From positions 1-46,768 of the forward strand of contig CABSCS010000009.1 of NCBI GenBank assembly GCA_902476355.1: a stretch of 46,768 nucleotides of DNA, written 5' to 3'. The notes under the pieces are model-generated. The model was not told the DNA's origin. It saw nothing but the letters and a program-made list of their open reading frames with translations, and ran no database searches. How positions within the stretch are numbered: position 1 is the first letter of the stretch; each line of letters opens with the position of its first letter. The DNA is from UMGS2069 sp900557585. Its GTDB lineage: Bacteria > Bacillota > Clostridia > Christensenellales > UBA1242. The translations under genes were made by a program, and so were the position numbers. This document shows, in pieces, positions 1-7,968 of this stretch.

Positions 1-846
1 AGCCAAACTTCTAAAGTTTGGAACGACAAATCAGGTCTTCATGAAGTTTTGATTGCAAGCATTGATACAATGTCAGACAAAACCGTTCTTGGCTTCTCTG
101 ACAAAGGAAATGCCTATAAGATTGATGTCGGTCTTCTTGGTGACAATAAGTTCCGTGACAAAGGAACTCCACTTAACAAAATCATGCCATCTGCATTGCC
201 AGATGAAAAGATTGTATATTTCATGGAAACCGAGGCAAATCTTCTTTCAAAAGACTTGTTATTCTTCACAGAAGGTGGAATGATAAAGAAAACCCCAGTT
301 TCTGAATATCAACTTTTGAAAACAGCATATCAAGCAATCAAACTTAAAGAGGGCGACAAAGTAATCAAGATTGAAGAAGACAAACCAAACACAACCATTT
401 TGTTTGTAACAAAACAAGGAATGGGACTTAACGCTTCAAAAGATGATATTCCAGTTCAAGGAAGAATTTCTGCGGGTGTTAAAGGCATTGCTCTTTCAGA
501 AGGTGACAGCGTTGTGTTTGTTTCACAAATCAGCAAAGATGACAATGTGATTTTGGTTTCAAACAAAGCATTTGCGAAAAAATTAAACGTGAACGAAATT
601 GATGTTCTTGCAAGATACAGAAAGGGCGTAAAGGTGTTTGACCTTAAAGGTAAAGATTCAAGCGGAACCGAAGTTCTGACTGCGGGTCTTGCAAAACCAA
701 GCACAGATGTTGTTGTTCAAACCGTTGATGAAAACTATGTTGCAGTTTCTGCTTCTAATATTGAAGAAGACACAAGAGCATCAAAAGGAAAAAGCATGTC
801 AATTGGAAATGCAATTATACTTTCAGCATTCGTAAGAACACTTTAA
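1..846 (+). CDS. Type IIA DNA topoisomerase subunit A (ParC/GyrA), C-terminal domain, 5' partial
   Basis: The reading frame is open from the first base, so the gene begins before the window; 281 residues are visible. They form the C-terminal beta-pinwheel that wraps DNA in type IIA topoisomerases. Repeated blades carry the family pattern of a GG-x-IKKTP strand, then an AIKLKEGD turn, and later a QGRISAGVKGIALSEGD segment. The catalytic tyrosine domain lies upstream and is not seen. The enzyme passes one duplex through another, either for supercoiling (GyrA) or decatenation (ParC). I cannot see the GyrA box that separates the two; the blade wording looks slightly more ParC-like. An internal TTG at base 49 is not a start. 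No terminator follows; the next gene has its own promoter region. Confidence 0.85.
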   Translation, partial: SQTSKVWNDKSGLHEVLIASIDTMSDKTVLGFSDKGNAYKIDVGLLGDNKFRDKGTPLNKIMPSALPDEKIVYFMETEANLLSKDLLFFTEGGMIKKTPVSEYQLLKTAYQAIKLKEGDKVIKIEEDKPNTTILFVTKQGMGLNASKDDIPVQGRISAGVKGIALSEGDSVVFVSQISKDDNVILVSNKAFAKKLNVNEIDVLARYRKGVKVFDLKGKDSSGTEVLTAGLAKPSTDVVVQTVDENYVAVSASNIEEDTRASKGKSMSIGNAIILSAFVRTL

Positions 847-851
847 AATTG

Positions 852-890
852 TTTGCTATTGAAAAATATATTTGCTATACTTATAGCAAA
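852..890 (+). promoter_or_regulatory. Promoter with overlapping TTTGCTAT operator-like repeats
   Basis: TTGCTA (853-858) and TATACT (876-881) are separated by 17 bases, a good sigma-A arrangement for the gene starting at 927. The octamer TTTGCTAT occurs directly at 852-859 and 871-878 and inverted as ATAGCAAA at 883-890, forming an 8-bp dyad with a 4-base spacer over the -10 element and start site. This layout suggests a repressor site. The same dyad could act as a small RNA hairpin instead. Confidence 0.5.
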
Positions 891-926
891 AGAGATAAAT
901 GTGCATACTAAACAGGAGAAACAAAT

Positions 927-2741
927 TTGGCAGGTCAAAATAAATTTGAAAAAATGTTGAAACAAAACTCGAATGCTCGGGTTGTTTCTTCTGATGCACG
1001 CCTTGAACGTGAGGTTAGAAAACAAAACCTTAAAATGATTCAAGACCGTTTGAAAGAATTTAAAATTTCAGACCCGGAAAATTATAAAAAGGCAAAAATC
1101 CTTTCAAAAAAACATCACATTAACCTTTATAACTTTATTGGCATTGATTTGTCGGCATATGACAAAAAAGGCAACTTGATTGCTGGGAAGCAAGACGTTT
1201 CAATCATTAAAGATGAACATCCAGATTCTTTTTCAATCCTAGATAAAACCACCAAGACCCAAAACAATGTTAAAAGCAAAATTCAATATCAAGATTCTCC
1301 AATCTATCAAACAAGAAACGAGCAGTATTCTCAAAATAATGTTCAATCAATCAACCAAGAACCTCTTCATGAAGATGACCATGAAATTCAAGAAGAACAG
1401 GGCACTGCTGATGCATATGAACAATCAAATGAAACTTATCAAGAGCAAGAAACTAAAAAACCGCAACCTGAAAGTGCAAATGCACCAGACTATGGTTCAA
1501 TTGAAGAATCTTTGGGCTTGAATGATGATTTTGAAACAAAAAATGAAGCAGTTTCAGAAAATGAAAACTATTCACAAACTCAAAATCAACAAGAAAACAA
1601 AAACATCAATTCACACATAAGCAAAATTGATTTTTCTGAACTTGACAAAGCAAGAAACGAAATTTTGCGTGAAAAAGGCGAATTGCCAGCCGAAGAAAAT
1701 CTAGAAGAAAATTCTTCAAATGAAAGCACAGAAGAGCAATCAACTAAGGAAGCAAGCCAACCTGTTCAAAACAAAAAGCAAAAAAGAGGATTGTTCTCTT
1801 TTTTCAAAGGAAAAGAACAAAAAAGCAATACTTCATCGGTCTATGAAGATTTGAGCAATGTTCAACAAGAGGCTAATCCTGAACCTGAACAACAAGAAGA
1901 AAACGAATTCGAGGGCATGACAGAAGATGAAATTGCTGCCGAACTTGAAAGAAGACGTCGCTTGGCCGACCTTAAACAAAAATATTCAGATGAGGGCGCA
2001 AAAGACCCAAACGATATTGGTGAATATAAAAAGAGTCTTGACTTCTCAATCAACCTTGATATTAAACATTTCAAAGTAAAGCCTCCTAAAAAGCCAATTA
2101 TCATTTCGCTGATTTGTGTTTTCCTTGCGCTTATCACTGCTGGCGTTATAACATTCTTTGTTTTGAGAAAGCCACCAGAGCCACCACATTTGGTTTCTGC
2201 AAAACTTTCACAACAAACAACCCATCAATATGTTGGCGACAAGGTTGACCTTCGTGGTCTTTATATTGAAGAACTTTGGAGCGATAAGTCAAAACAAATC
2301 ATTGCAATCAGCAATGGAATGATTTCAAGCAAATCATCAAATATCGATGAAAACTTGAAAATCTTGTCTAACAGTTCAAACACATATATCGAGTTCACCT
2401 ATAATGGTGAAACCCAAAGACTTGTGATTGTTTTAAACGAAATGTCAATTGCTCAAATTGAAAGCATTGAAGTTTATCAAGATTCGCTTGTAGAGGGTTC
2501 TGTTTTGAAATTTGAAAACATTTTGGTGCTTGCAAAAATTGTTGACACCAATGGTCAACTTATCGGAACAAAACGCCTTTCGGCAAGTGATGCAACCTTT
2601 GAAATTGAAGGTGTAACACTTGAAAAAACAAGCGCAGGAGTTATCCTTTCAAATGTTTCTTCTGGAAGTGTGACACTTAAAATCACCTTTGTTGAAAAAG
2701 ACAACACATTCACAAAAAATGTGACAATTACAATTGATTAA
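927..2741 (+). CDS. Single-pass membrane protein with acidic cytoplasmic region and Ig-like extracytoplasmic domain
   Basis: This 604-residue protein starts at TTG, chosen because AGGAGA at 914-919 sits eight bases upstream. Residues 1-75 are basic and helical. Residues about 75-330 are a low-complexity, Gln/Glu/Asn-rich linker with a short basic patch (KRGLFSFFKG). A single membrane helix lies at about 389-412 (IIISLICVFLALITAGVITF). The remaining 190 residues should be outside the cell and form two beta-rich stretches resembling bacterial Ig-like domains, with a 'VGDKVDLRGL' opening like those of BIG-type folds. I do not recognise a specific family, and no enzyme motif is visible. Its own promoter and a terminator make it monocistronic. 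A cell-envelope structural or anchoring role is inference only. Confidence 0.75.
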   Translation: MAGQNKFEKMLKQNSNARVVSSDARLEREVRKQNLKMIQDRLKEFKISDPENYKKAKILSKKHHINLYNFIGIDLSAYDKKGNLIAGKQDVSIIKDEHPDSFSILDKTTKTQNNVKSKIQYQDSPIYQTRNEQYSQNNVQSINQEPLHEDDHEIQEEQGTADAYEQSNETYQEQETKKPQPESANAPDYGSIEESLGLNDDFETKNEAVSENENYSQTQNQQENKNINSHISKIDFSELDKARNEILREKGELPAEENLEENSSNESTEEQSTKEASQPVQNKKQKRGLFSFFKGKEQKSNTSSVYEDLSNVQQEANPEPEQQEENEFEGMTEDEIAAELERRRRLADLKQKYSDEGAKDPNDIGEYKKSLDFSINLDIKHFKVKPPKKPIIISLICVFLALITAGVITFFVLRKPPEPPHLVSAKLSQQTTHQYVGDKVDLRGLYIEELWSDKSKQIIAISNGMISSKSSNIDENLKILSNSSNTYIEFTYNGETQRLVIVLNEMSIAQIESIEVYQDSLVEGSVLKFENILVLAKIVDTNGQLIGTKRLSASDATFEIEGVTLEKTSAGVILSNVSSGSVTLKITFVEKDNTFTKNVTITID

Positions 2742-2753
2742 AACAAAAAAAAT

Positions 2754-2780
2754 AAAGTGAGTTTCGGCTCACTTTTTTTT
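2754..2780 (+). terminator. Rho-independent terminator
   Basis: The stem AAAGTGAG/CTCACTTT (2754-2761 and 2768-2775) with loop TTTCGG runs into a T-tract ending at 2780, thirteen bases after the stop codon of the Ig-like membrane protein. Confidence 0.85.
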
Positions 2781-2900
2781 GTGCAAAATTTTATATCAAT
2801 GCATCATTTTTTTAATGTTGGTCATAATTTTGACTATGATGGTTAATCTATATTTTTAATATTTAATTGTTGTTGCGGGCAGTAAATTATGGATTGTTTT

Positions 2901-2929
2901 GCATATTGTAAAACTTGGAAGCATAGCCT
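2901..2929 (+). promoter_or_regulatory. Possible sporulation sigma-E-type promoter upstream of the pdaB-like gene
   Basis: GCATATT (2901-2907) fits the sigma-E -35 pattern KMATATT. After 14 bases, CATAGCCT (2922-2929) matches six of eight positions of the -10 pattern CATACAHT. The leader to the start codon would be about 115 bases. The 272-base gap at 2781-3052 otherwise shows no gene. The call rests on a degenerate motif in AT-rich DNA. Confidence 0.3.
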
Positions 2930-3052
2930 TAAATAGAAACAAAAACCATATCGTCATTTTCTTTCAAAACGCACAATTTTTCGACATTTTTCAATTTTTT
3001 AAAGTTTTGATGAATTTGCCAAATGATATAGAATAGGAGAGTAACTTCGAAT

Positions 3053-3817
3053 ATGAAAATAAAATGTTTTTCCATTCGTCCAGTAAAAATTTTCGTCACC
3101 TTGCTTTTGGTGTGTGTTGCACTCTGTGCAATGCTGTCGGTTACAAACGCTCAAACCGTTTTCTTTGGATATAGCGAAAGAAAAGTTCCGATTTACAGCG
3201 TTGCAACAAGTGAGAAGAAAGTTGCACTTACTTTTGATGCTGCATGGGGAGCAGACAAAACCAGCAAAATCATTGAAATTTTAAAGAAAAATGAGGTTGG
3301 TGGAACATTCTTTTTGGTTGGCTTTTGGAGTGAAAAATATCAAGACAAAATCAAAGAAATTGACGGCGCCGGTCTTGACATTGGAACACATTCGAACACA
3401 CATCCAAAAATGAGCAGTCTTTCACCAGCAAGCCAAGAAAGTGAACTTATGGTGAGTTCGAAACTTATCACGAACATTACGGGCAAGCCAGTTCGCTTTT
3501 TCCGCCCACCATATGGCGACTACAACGACCAACTTTTAATGACTGCTGAAAAACTCAATCTTCAAACCATTCAATGGGATGTTGATTCACTTGACTGGAA
3601 AGGCTTGACTGCTAAGCAAATTTTAACCCGCGTTAAAAGTGGTGTTAAAAATGGTTCAATCATCCTTTTCCACAACAACAGCGATCACATTTTAGAGGCT
3701 CTTCCACTTGTGATTGAATTTTTGAAAAGCCAAGGTTACAGCATGGTGAATTTGAGCGGACTTGTTTATGAAAACAACTATACAATTGATAACAACGGAG
3801 TGCAAAAGAGGGTATAG
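3053..3817 (+). CDS. PdaB-like polysaccharide deacetylase (NodB homology domain)
   Basis: The protein has 254 residues. The start is ATG with AGGAGAG at 3035-3041. Residues about 11-33 form an uncleaved signal or signal peptide, placing the enzyme outside the membrane. The NodB domain follows. Motif 1 is LTFDAAWG with D62 as the likely catalytic base; motif 2 is THSNTHP with metal ligands H113 and H117; RPPYG is at 151-155; the closing motif is ILFHN with H207. The usual second Asp of TFDDG is replaced by Ala, as in the PdaB branch, which acts in spore cortex or cell-wall maintenance. The family removes acetyl groups from N-acetylated glycans. The SSB gene follows after 25 bases, so the two are probably co-transcribed. 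PdaB is the best fit; another NodB-family deacetylase is possible. Confidence 0.85.
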   Translation: MKIKCFSIRPVKIFVTLLLVCVALCAMLSVTNAQTVFFGYSERKVPIYSVATSEKKVALTFDAAWGADKTSKIIEILKKNEVGGTFFLVGFWSEKYQDKIKEIDGAGLDIGTHSNTHPKMSSLSPASQESELMVSSKLITNITGKPVRFFRPPYGDYNDQLLMTAEKLNLQTIQWDVDSLDWKGLTAKQILTRVKSGVKNGSIILFHNNSDHILEALPLVIEFLKSQGYSMVNLSGLVYENNYTIDNNGVQKRV

Positions 3818-3842
3818 CCCAAACAAAATAAAGAGGTATGAT

Positions 3843-4535
3843 ATGATAAACAATTATGAAAAAAACAATCAAGTTGAAATTAAAGGAAAACTTGCAAGCG
3901 AGCCAGTTTTCTCTCACACAGTGCTCGGAGAAGGATTTTATGAGGTTGACATTTTGGTGAAACGTCTTTCATCACAAGTTGATGTTCTTCCTGTCACAAT
4001 TTCAGAGCGACTTTTGCCAGAAATTACAAACAAAGATGAGGAAATTGGAATTATTGGTCAACTTCGCTCTTATAACAAATTAGAAGGAGAAAAAAGCCGA
4101 CTTATTCTTACAATTTTTGCAAGGGAAATTGTTCCAGCCGAGCAAATTTTGAACGGAAACCAAATTGAAATGACCGGCTATGTTTGCAAAGAGCCAATCT
4201 ATCGAACAACACCTTTTGGCAGAGAAATTACTGATGTTTTGATTGCTGTGAACCGCGCATATAACAAAAGCGACTATCTTCCTTGCATTGCTTGGGGAAG
4301 AAATGCTCGTTTTGCAGGTGACCTTCAAATTGGTGAAAAAGTATCAATCAAAGGTCGCATTCAAAGCCGAATTTATCAAAAAAAGATTGATGAAGAAACT
4401 GTGATAAGCAAAACTGCCTATGAAGTTTCAATTTCAACAATCATGCAAGAAAGTGAAGAGGAAAGGGAAGAAAACGAAGAAGAAAAAACATCTCCTTTCC
4501 ACATTGTTGAATCTGCAAACACAAATGCATTATAA
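3843..4535 (+). CDS. Single-stranded DNA-binding protein with two OB folds
   Basis: The protein has 230 residues. The start at ATG 3843 is preferred over an in-frame upstream ATG at 3762 that overlaps pdaB; AAAGAGG lies just before it. Two OB folds are visible. The first, residues about 9-98, begins VEIKGKLASEPVF. The second, about 103-210, begins IEMTGYVCKEPIYRTTPFGR and contains the SSB-type run YLPCIAWGRNA, then EKVSIKGRIQSR. The tail is strongly acidic (EEEREENEEEK) and ends in a non-classical sequence rather than the DDDIPF tip. The family protects single strands in replication and repair. Two OB folds in one chain is unlike the usual one-fold, tetrameric bacterial SSB, though known in some Clostridia-type proteins. 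It could be a specialised paralogue. Confidence 0.8.
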   Translation: MINNYEKNNQVEIKGKLASEPVFSHTVLGEGFYEVDILVKRLSSQVDVLPVTISERLLPEITNKDEEIGIIGQLRSYNKLEGEKSRLILTIFAREIVPAEQILNGNQIEMTGYVCKEPIYRTTPFGREITDVLIAVNRAYNKSDYLPCIAWGRNARFAGDLQIGEKVSIKGRIQSRIYQKKIDEETVISKTAYEVSISTIMQESEEEREENEEEKTSPFHIVESANTNAL

Positions 4536-4582
4536 AAAATGCCACTTTGTGACATTGTAAAATTTTTGCACACAAAAAATAA

Positions 4583-4608
4583 GCCCACGCCCTGTGGGCA
4601 TTTTTTTT
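4583..4608 (+). terminator. Rho-independent terminator, probably bidirectional
   Basis: GCCCAC (4583-4588) pairs with GTGGGC (4594-4599) across loop GCCCT, followed by ATTTTTTTT. On the opposite strand the hairpin is followed by TTATTTTTTG, so it can also end the minus-strand operon whose last stop is at 4687. Confidence 0.8.
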
Positions 4609-4686
4609 GCTTTATTTTTTAGTAAAATGTTTTAAGTAAATTGAAAATATATTTTCGTTTATATAAAAATTTGTTGAAAGTAAAAA

Positions 4687-6012
4687 CTAATCAACATTTT
4701 TGTAGATTTGTTCTTTATATTCTTCAATTGTTGGAACCGTGATACCTTCGAAATTTCCTTCCATGAAGATATAAAGTTTATTGTTTTTATCAAAAATACG
4801 GTTGATCATTGAGTTTACGCGATCAAGAGTGATTGCATTTATCTCTTTGATTTTGGTTTTCTTTGGAATTTTTTCAATCTTTCTGCGATTTTGATAGATT
4901 TCCAAGTTGTCAGTTACATTGCTTTTATAAGAAGTGTAATGTTCGCTGTCAAGTTTGATGATTGCATTGTCTTTGCATTGATCAAGATATTCTTGAGTTA
5001 TAATTCCATTTTTAAGTTTTATGATAGACTCATTCAAAAGGTCAAAAATCTTTGAAATATTTTCAAATTTGCTTGTTGAAAATTGAACAACAACTGCGTT
5101 GTCGGTTGAAAGATTGTCAACTGAACTGAGAGCATAGGAAGAATATACAAGTCCAAGTTTTCTTGCATTATAATAGAACATGTCATTCATGTTGTTTAGG
5201 GGTCTTAGTGCCATGAACACAAGTTGACTGATTCTGAACTCGTCTATTTCAGTTTTCAAAGAAAAATATACTTTAACTTGATAGTTCTTTTCAGGAGTTT
5301 GATAAACCTTCATGCTTTGGTCTAGTTTAATGTTTTTGTCAAGTGGTGGCAAAAGTTCAGATTTTGTTTCAGAAACGGCAAGTTTATCAACAAAATATTT
5401 CTTTGCCAGTTTTTTGATTTTGCAAAAAGAAAGGGAAGTGCAAACTGAAAGAATAAACTTATCTGCAACAAAATTTTTCTTTCTGTATTCGTTCAAGTCG
5501 TCAATGGTATATGATTTCAGTTCTTCTGGTGAGCCAAAAATATAGCCCGGTTGAACAGTGCTTAAATAACGAATAAAGTTTGCTGATTGATAGTCGAAAT
5601 CGAACATTGCTTGTGTTTCGTGATCTTTTCTTTCTTCAAGAACAACATTTTTTTCTTTTTCAAAACGGTCTTTGTCAAAGTTTGAACTAAGCAAGCAGTC
5701 GCTTGCAAATTCAAAACATTTTTCAACTCTTCGGTTCGACTCGGAAAAATTTATAACAAGAAAATCAGGACTAGTGAAAGCGTTTAGTGGTGTGATTTTC
5801 ACTTTATCCTCGATCACTTGTTCTTGGCTTCTGTGGTCGGTTTGCTTCATGAGCATGTGTTCAAGAAGATGAGGAAGACCATGTTTTCCTTCGCAATATC
5901 CATATCCAGCGAAAAAGCCAACGTTCACAGCAGTAATATCAAAGGCCTTTCGCTGTTTATAGATGAGAGTTGCACCGTTTTTAAATTTATAAATTTTTGT
6001 ACGTTTTATCAT
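4687..6012 (-). CDS. M16-family zinc metallopeptidase (insulinase/processing-peptidase-like)
   Basis: The protein has 441 residues. The start is ATG with AGGA six bases upstream. The inverted zinc motif HLLEH gives H48, E51 and H52, and the third ligand is probably E127 in VVLEER, about 75 residues further on, the normal M16 spacing. A later ARKLGLVYSSY run corresponds to the second-domain segment carrying the conserved Arg/Tyr pair. The length matches the two-domain, roughly 50-kDa M16B type. There is no signal peptide, so it should be cytoplasmic. M16 enzymes cut peptides held inside a clamshell. It is the last gene of the three-gene minus-strand operon, nine bases after the propeller/SH3 gene. 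The substrate is unknown; processing of operon products is speculation. Confidence 0.85.
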   Translation of the reverse strand: MIKRTKIYKFKNGATLIYKQRKAFDITAVNVGFFAGYGYCEGKHGLPHLLEHMLMKQTDHRSQEQVIEDKVKITPLNAFTSPDFLVINFSESNRRVEKCFEFASDCLLSSNFDKDRFEKEKNVVLEERKDHETQAMFDFDYQSANFIRYLSTVQPGYIFGSPEELKSYTIDDLNEYRKKNFVADKFILSVCTSLSFCKIKKLAKKYFVDKLAVSETKSELLPPLDKNIKLDQSMKVYQTPEKNYQVKVYFSLKTEIDEFRISQLVFMALRPLNNMNDMFYYNARKLGLVYSSYALSSVDNLSTDNAVVVQFSTSKFENISKIFDLLNESIIKLKNGIITQEYLDQCKDNAIIKLDSEHYTSYKSNVTDNLEIYQNRRKIEKIPKKTKIKEINAITLDRVNSMINRIFDKNNKLYIFMEGNFEGITVPTIEEYKEQIYKNVD

Positions 6013-6021
6013 TTGGATTCC

Positions 6022-7953
6022 TTATTTTGTAACTTTGTTTTTAATGCAAATTATAACAACAAGTAAAATTGTGTTTACAATGACAAGTGTCATTCCAAGA
6101 ATTTGAAGCATTGTCCAAGTGTCGGTTTGAAGGTTATAGTTATAGACATAGCCAGTGTGTTTGTTTCCTGCATTGTCATTGAATGAAATTTTTGTAAGAT
6201 TGGTTTTTGTATTTCTTTTTCCTTCAACACGAACTCTTGCGCCTTTATCAAGAAGGGTGATAATTTCGCTTGTGTTGTCTTCGGAAGTGAAAACTTCACT
6301 GTTATTTTTCTTTATTGATGCGTTGGTGATTACTCTTTCGCCTTTAACTGTTCTTGGGCGTGCACGAGATGCATCAATGAAGCCTTCATATGAATTGTCA
6401 CCATCTTTCACAATTACACGCAAAAACTTTGTTCCCATTGAAGAGAATGAATATAGTCCGCTTTCGCCCTCTACAACAGAAACGTCGGCGGTTGCTTTTA
6501 AAAGCATGATTTCAGTGTTAATGCTGTCGCGTACAAATGATGGCATTTTTAAAAGTGCAGTGTTAGTTAGAACAGTGACTTTTGGTGAGGAATAGGTTGA
6601 TTTTTCAAGTTGTGAAACTTGTGAAGAACGAACATAGCCATAAAAGTTGGTGTCAGCGGTTGAGAACATTACGAAATAATATCCTTTGATTGCGTCTCCA
6701 CCAGAAATTTTGCCCTCACCAATGATTGTCATTGTTTTGTCTTCTGGAATTTGCACAATTTGTGTTTTACTATATGGAAAGTCAAACAAATTTATATTTG
6801 TTGTTGCTTTAACATAAACAAACTTGTCATAATCAGTCCAAAATACATTTTCAATGTTTGGATTTTTCTTTGTTTGAGTTTGTATGTTAAAATCTGTAAA
6901 ACTTCCTGTAAAGGTGTAAATTTTGACTTGTTGAAGAGCAGAAGATAAAAGCGCAAAAGTGTTTTGATCTGCACAAAGGTGGGTGAGTGCAAAGTTTTCA
7001 TCAATCGCAATATCTTTGTTTTCAATATAGGTCAAATCTGTTCGGGTTGTTGAAATGTTAAGCGAATAAAATTTGATTGAATTTTCAAGTTCAATAGCAA
7101 ACATTTTTTCGCCATTTTCAAAAGTAATTGCTCCAAAATCTGAAAGTTTGTCCATTTGGTCAAAGCCGTTCACAGCACGAGACAAAGTTATTTCTTCAGG
7201 TTTTGTTACCATGTCATATTCGAAAGACAACATTGTGTTGTTGTTGAACAAAATCAAAAACAAGTTGCCGTTATATTCACATGCGAAAATGTTTTCATAT
7301 GAAGCAAAACTATCATATCGGTTTGAAATTTTGAACTCGGTTTCTGATTTTATTTGAAGCCTGTTCTCATTTTGGTCTTTTTCAAGAGCAATAAGATGAA
7401 GATTGTTTTCAATTGGATTTTCAGGGCAAATCAAAATTTGGTCTTGACCTGCAACATTCACAACCAAGATTTTGAAAGCGTTTTCAATTTTAACAATCAG
7501 TGTTGCATCAACTTCATATTCAGAAAAATCAGAAGAGAGAACACATTGAATTTGGCTGGTTATTGTGTTTATAAGCAAAATATATTTATCAACAATCAAA
7601 ATATCAGTTGGAACAAATTTTGTTTTTAAAACAGTGTTTTCAGCCCTGAATTCGGCAGTTTTTTTGTCTATTACTTTTAAAGAAGAGTCGGCATTGTCAT
7701 AGACATATACAAAGTCGCCTTTATTTTCCATTATGGTTGGGTCAACACTGATTGTTGTTGATTCTTCGTTGTTTGTTTCAGAAGTTTCGTCTTCAATTGC
7801 ATGACCCGTTTTGTTCTTTGCTTCTTGCGATGCATAAAAGGACAGGGCAGAAGCAGAGCGATTAAACTCTGCTTTGCCACCCAAAATATAGCCAAATAAA
7901 ACAAATGTAAGGCAAAAAATTGTTGTTAAAATTTTTATAAGTTTATTTTTCAT
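6022..7953 (-). CDS. Membrane-anchored beta-propeller plus SH3-like repeat protein
   Basis: The protein has 643 residues. The start is ATG with AAAGGAT upstream. Residues 1-25 are a signal peptide or anchor, and 615-637 form a single C-terminal membrane helix with a short basic tail, so most of the chain is extracytoplasmic. Residues about 75-395 look like a beta-propeller, with repeated FVYVYDN, YILLINT and FALLSSA-type strands. Three SH3-like modules follow, around 395-455, 475-540 and 545-605, each closing with a GYV or GFI strand (NFYGYVRSS, SYEGFIDAS, HTGYVYNYN). SH3-like repeats often bind peptidoglycan. It lies between the giant lipoprotein and the M16 peptidase genes with gaps of 15 and 9 bases. 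The name describes architecture only; no specific function is recognised. Confidence 0.7.
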   Translation of the reverse strand: MKNKLIKILTTIFCLTFVLFGYILGGKAEFNRSASALSFYASQEAKNKTGHAIEDETSETNNEESTTISVDPTIMENKGDFVYVYDNADSSLKVIDKKTAEFRAENTVLKTKFVPTDILIVDKYILLINTITSQIQCVLSSDFSEYEVDATLIVKIENAFKILVVNVAGQDQILICPENPIENNLHLIALEKDQNENRLQIKSETEFKISNRYDSFASYENIFACEYNGNLFLILFNNNTMLSFEYDMVTKPEEITLSRAVNGFDQMDKLSDFGAITFENGEKMFAIELENSIKFYSLNISTTRTDLTYIENKDIAIDENFALTHLCADQNTFALLSSALQQVKIYTFTGSFTDFNIQTQTKKNPNIENVFWTDYDKFVYVKATTNINLFDFPYSKTQIVQIPEDKTMTIIGEGKISGGDAIKGYYFVMFSTADTNFYGYVRSSQVSQLEKSTYSSPKVTVLTNTALLKMPSFVRDSINTEIMLLKATADVSVVEGESGLYSFSSMGTKFLRVIVKDGDNSYEGFIDASRARPRTVKGERVITNASIKKNNSEVFTSEDNTSEIITLLDKGARVRVEGKRNTKTNLTKISFNDNAGNKHTGYVYNYNLQTDTWTMLQILGMTLVIVNTILLVVIICIKNKVTK

Positions 7954-7968
7954 AGTTTTTATCCTTTA

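Noticed and set aside
3007..3034. Sigma-A promoter TTGATG/TAGAAT before pdaB
   Set aside because: Its start site would fall inside or after the ribosome-binding site at 3035-3041, leaving no usable leader.
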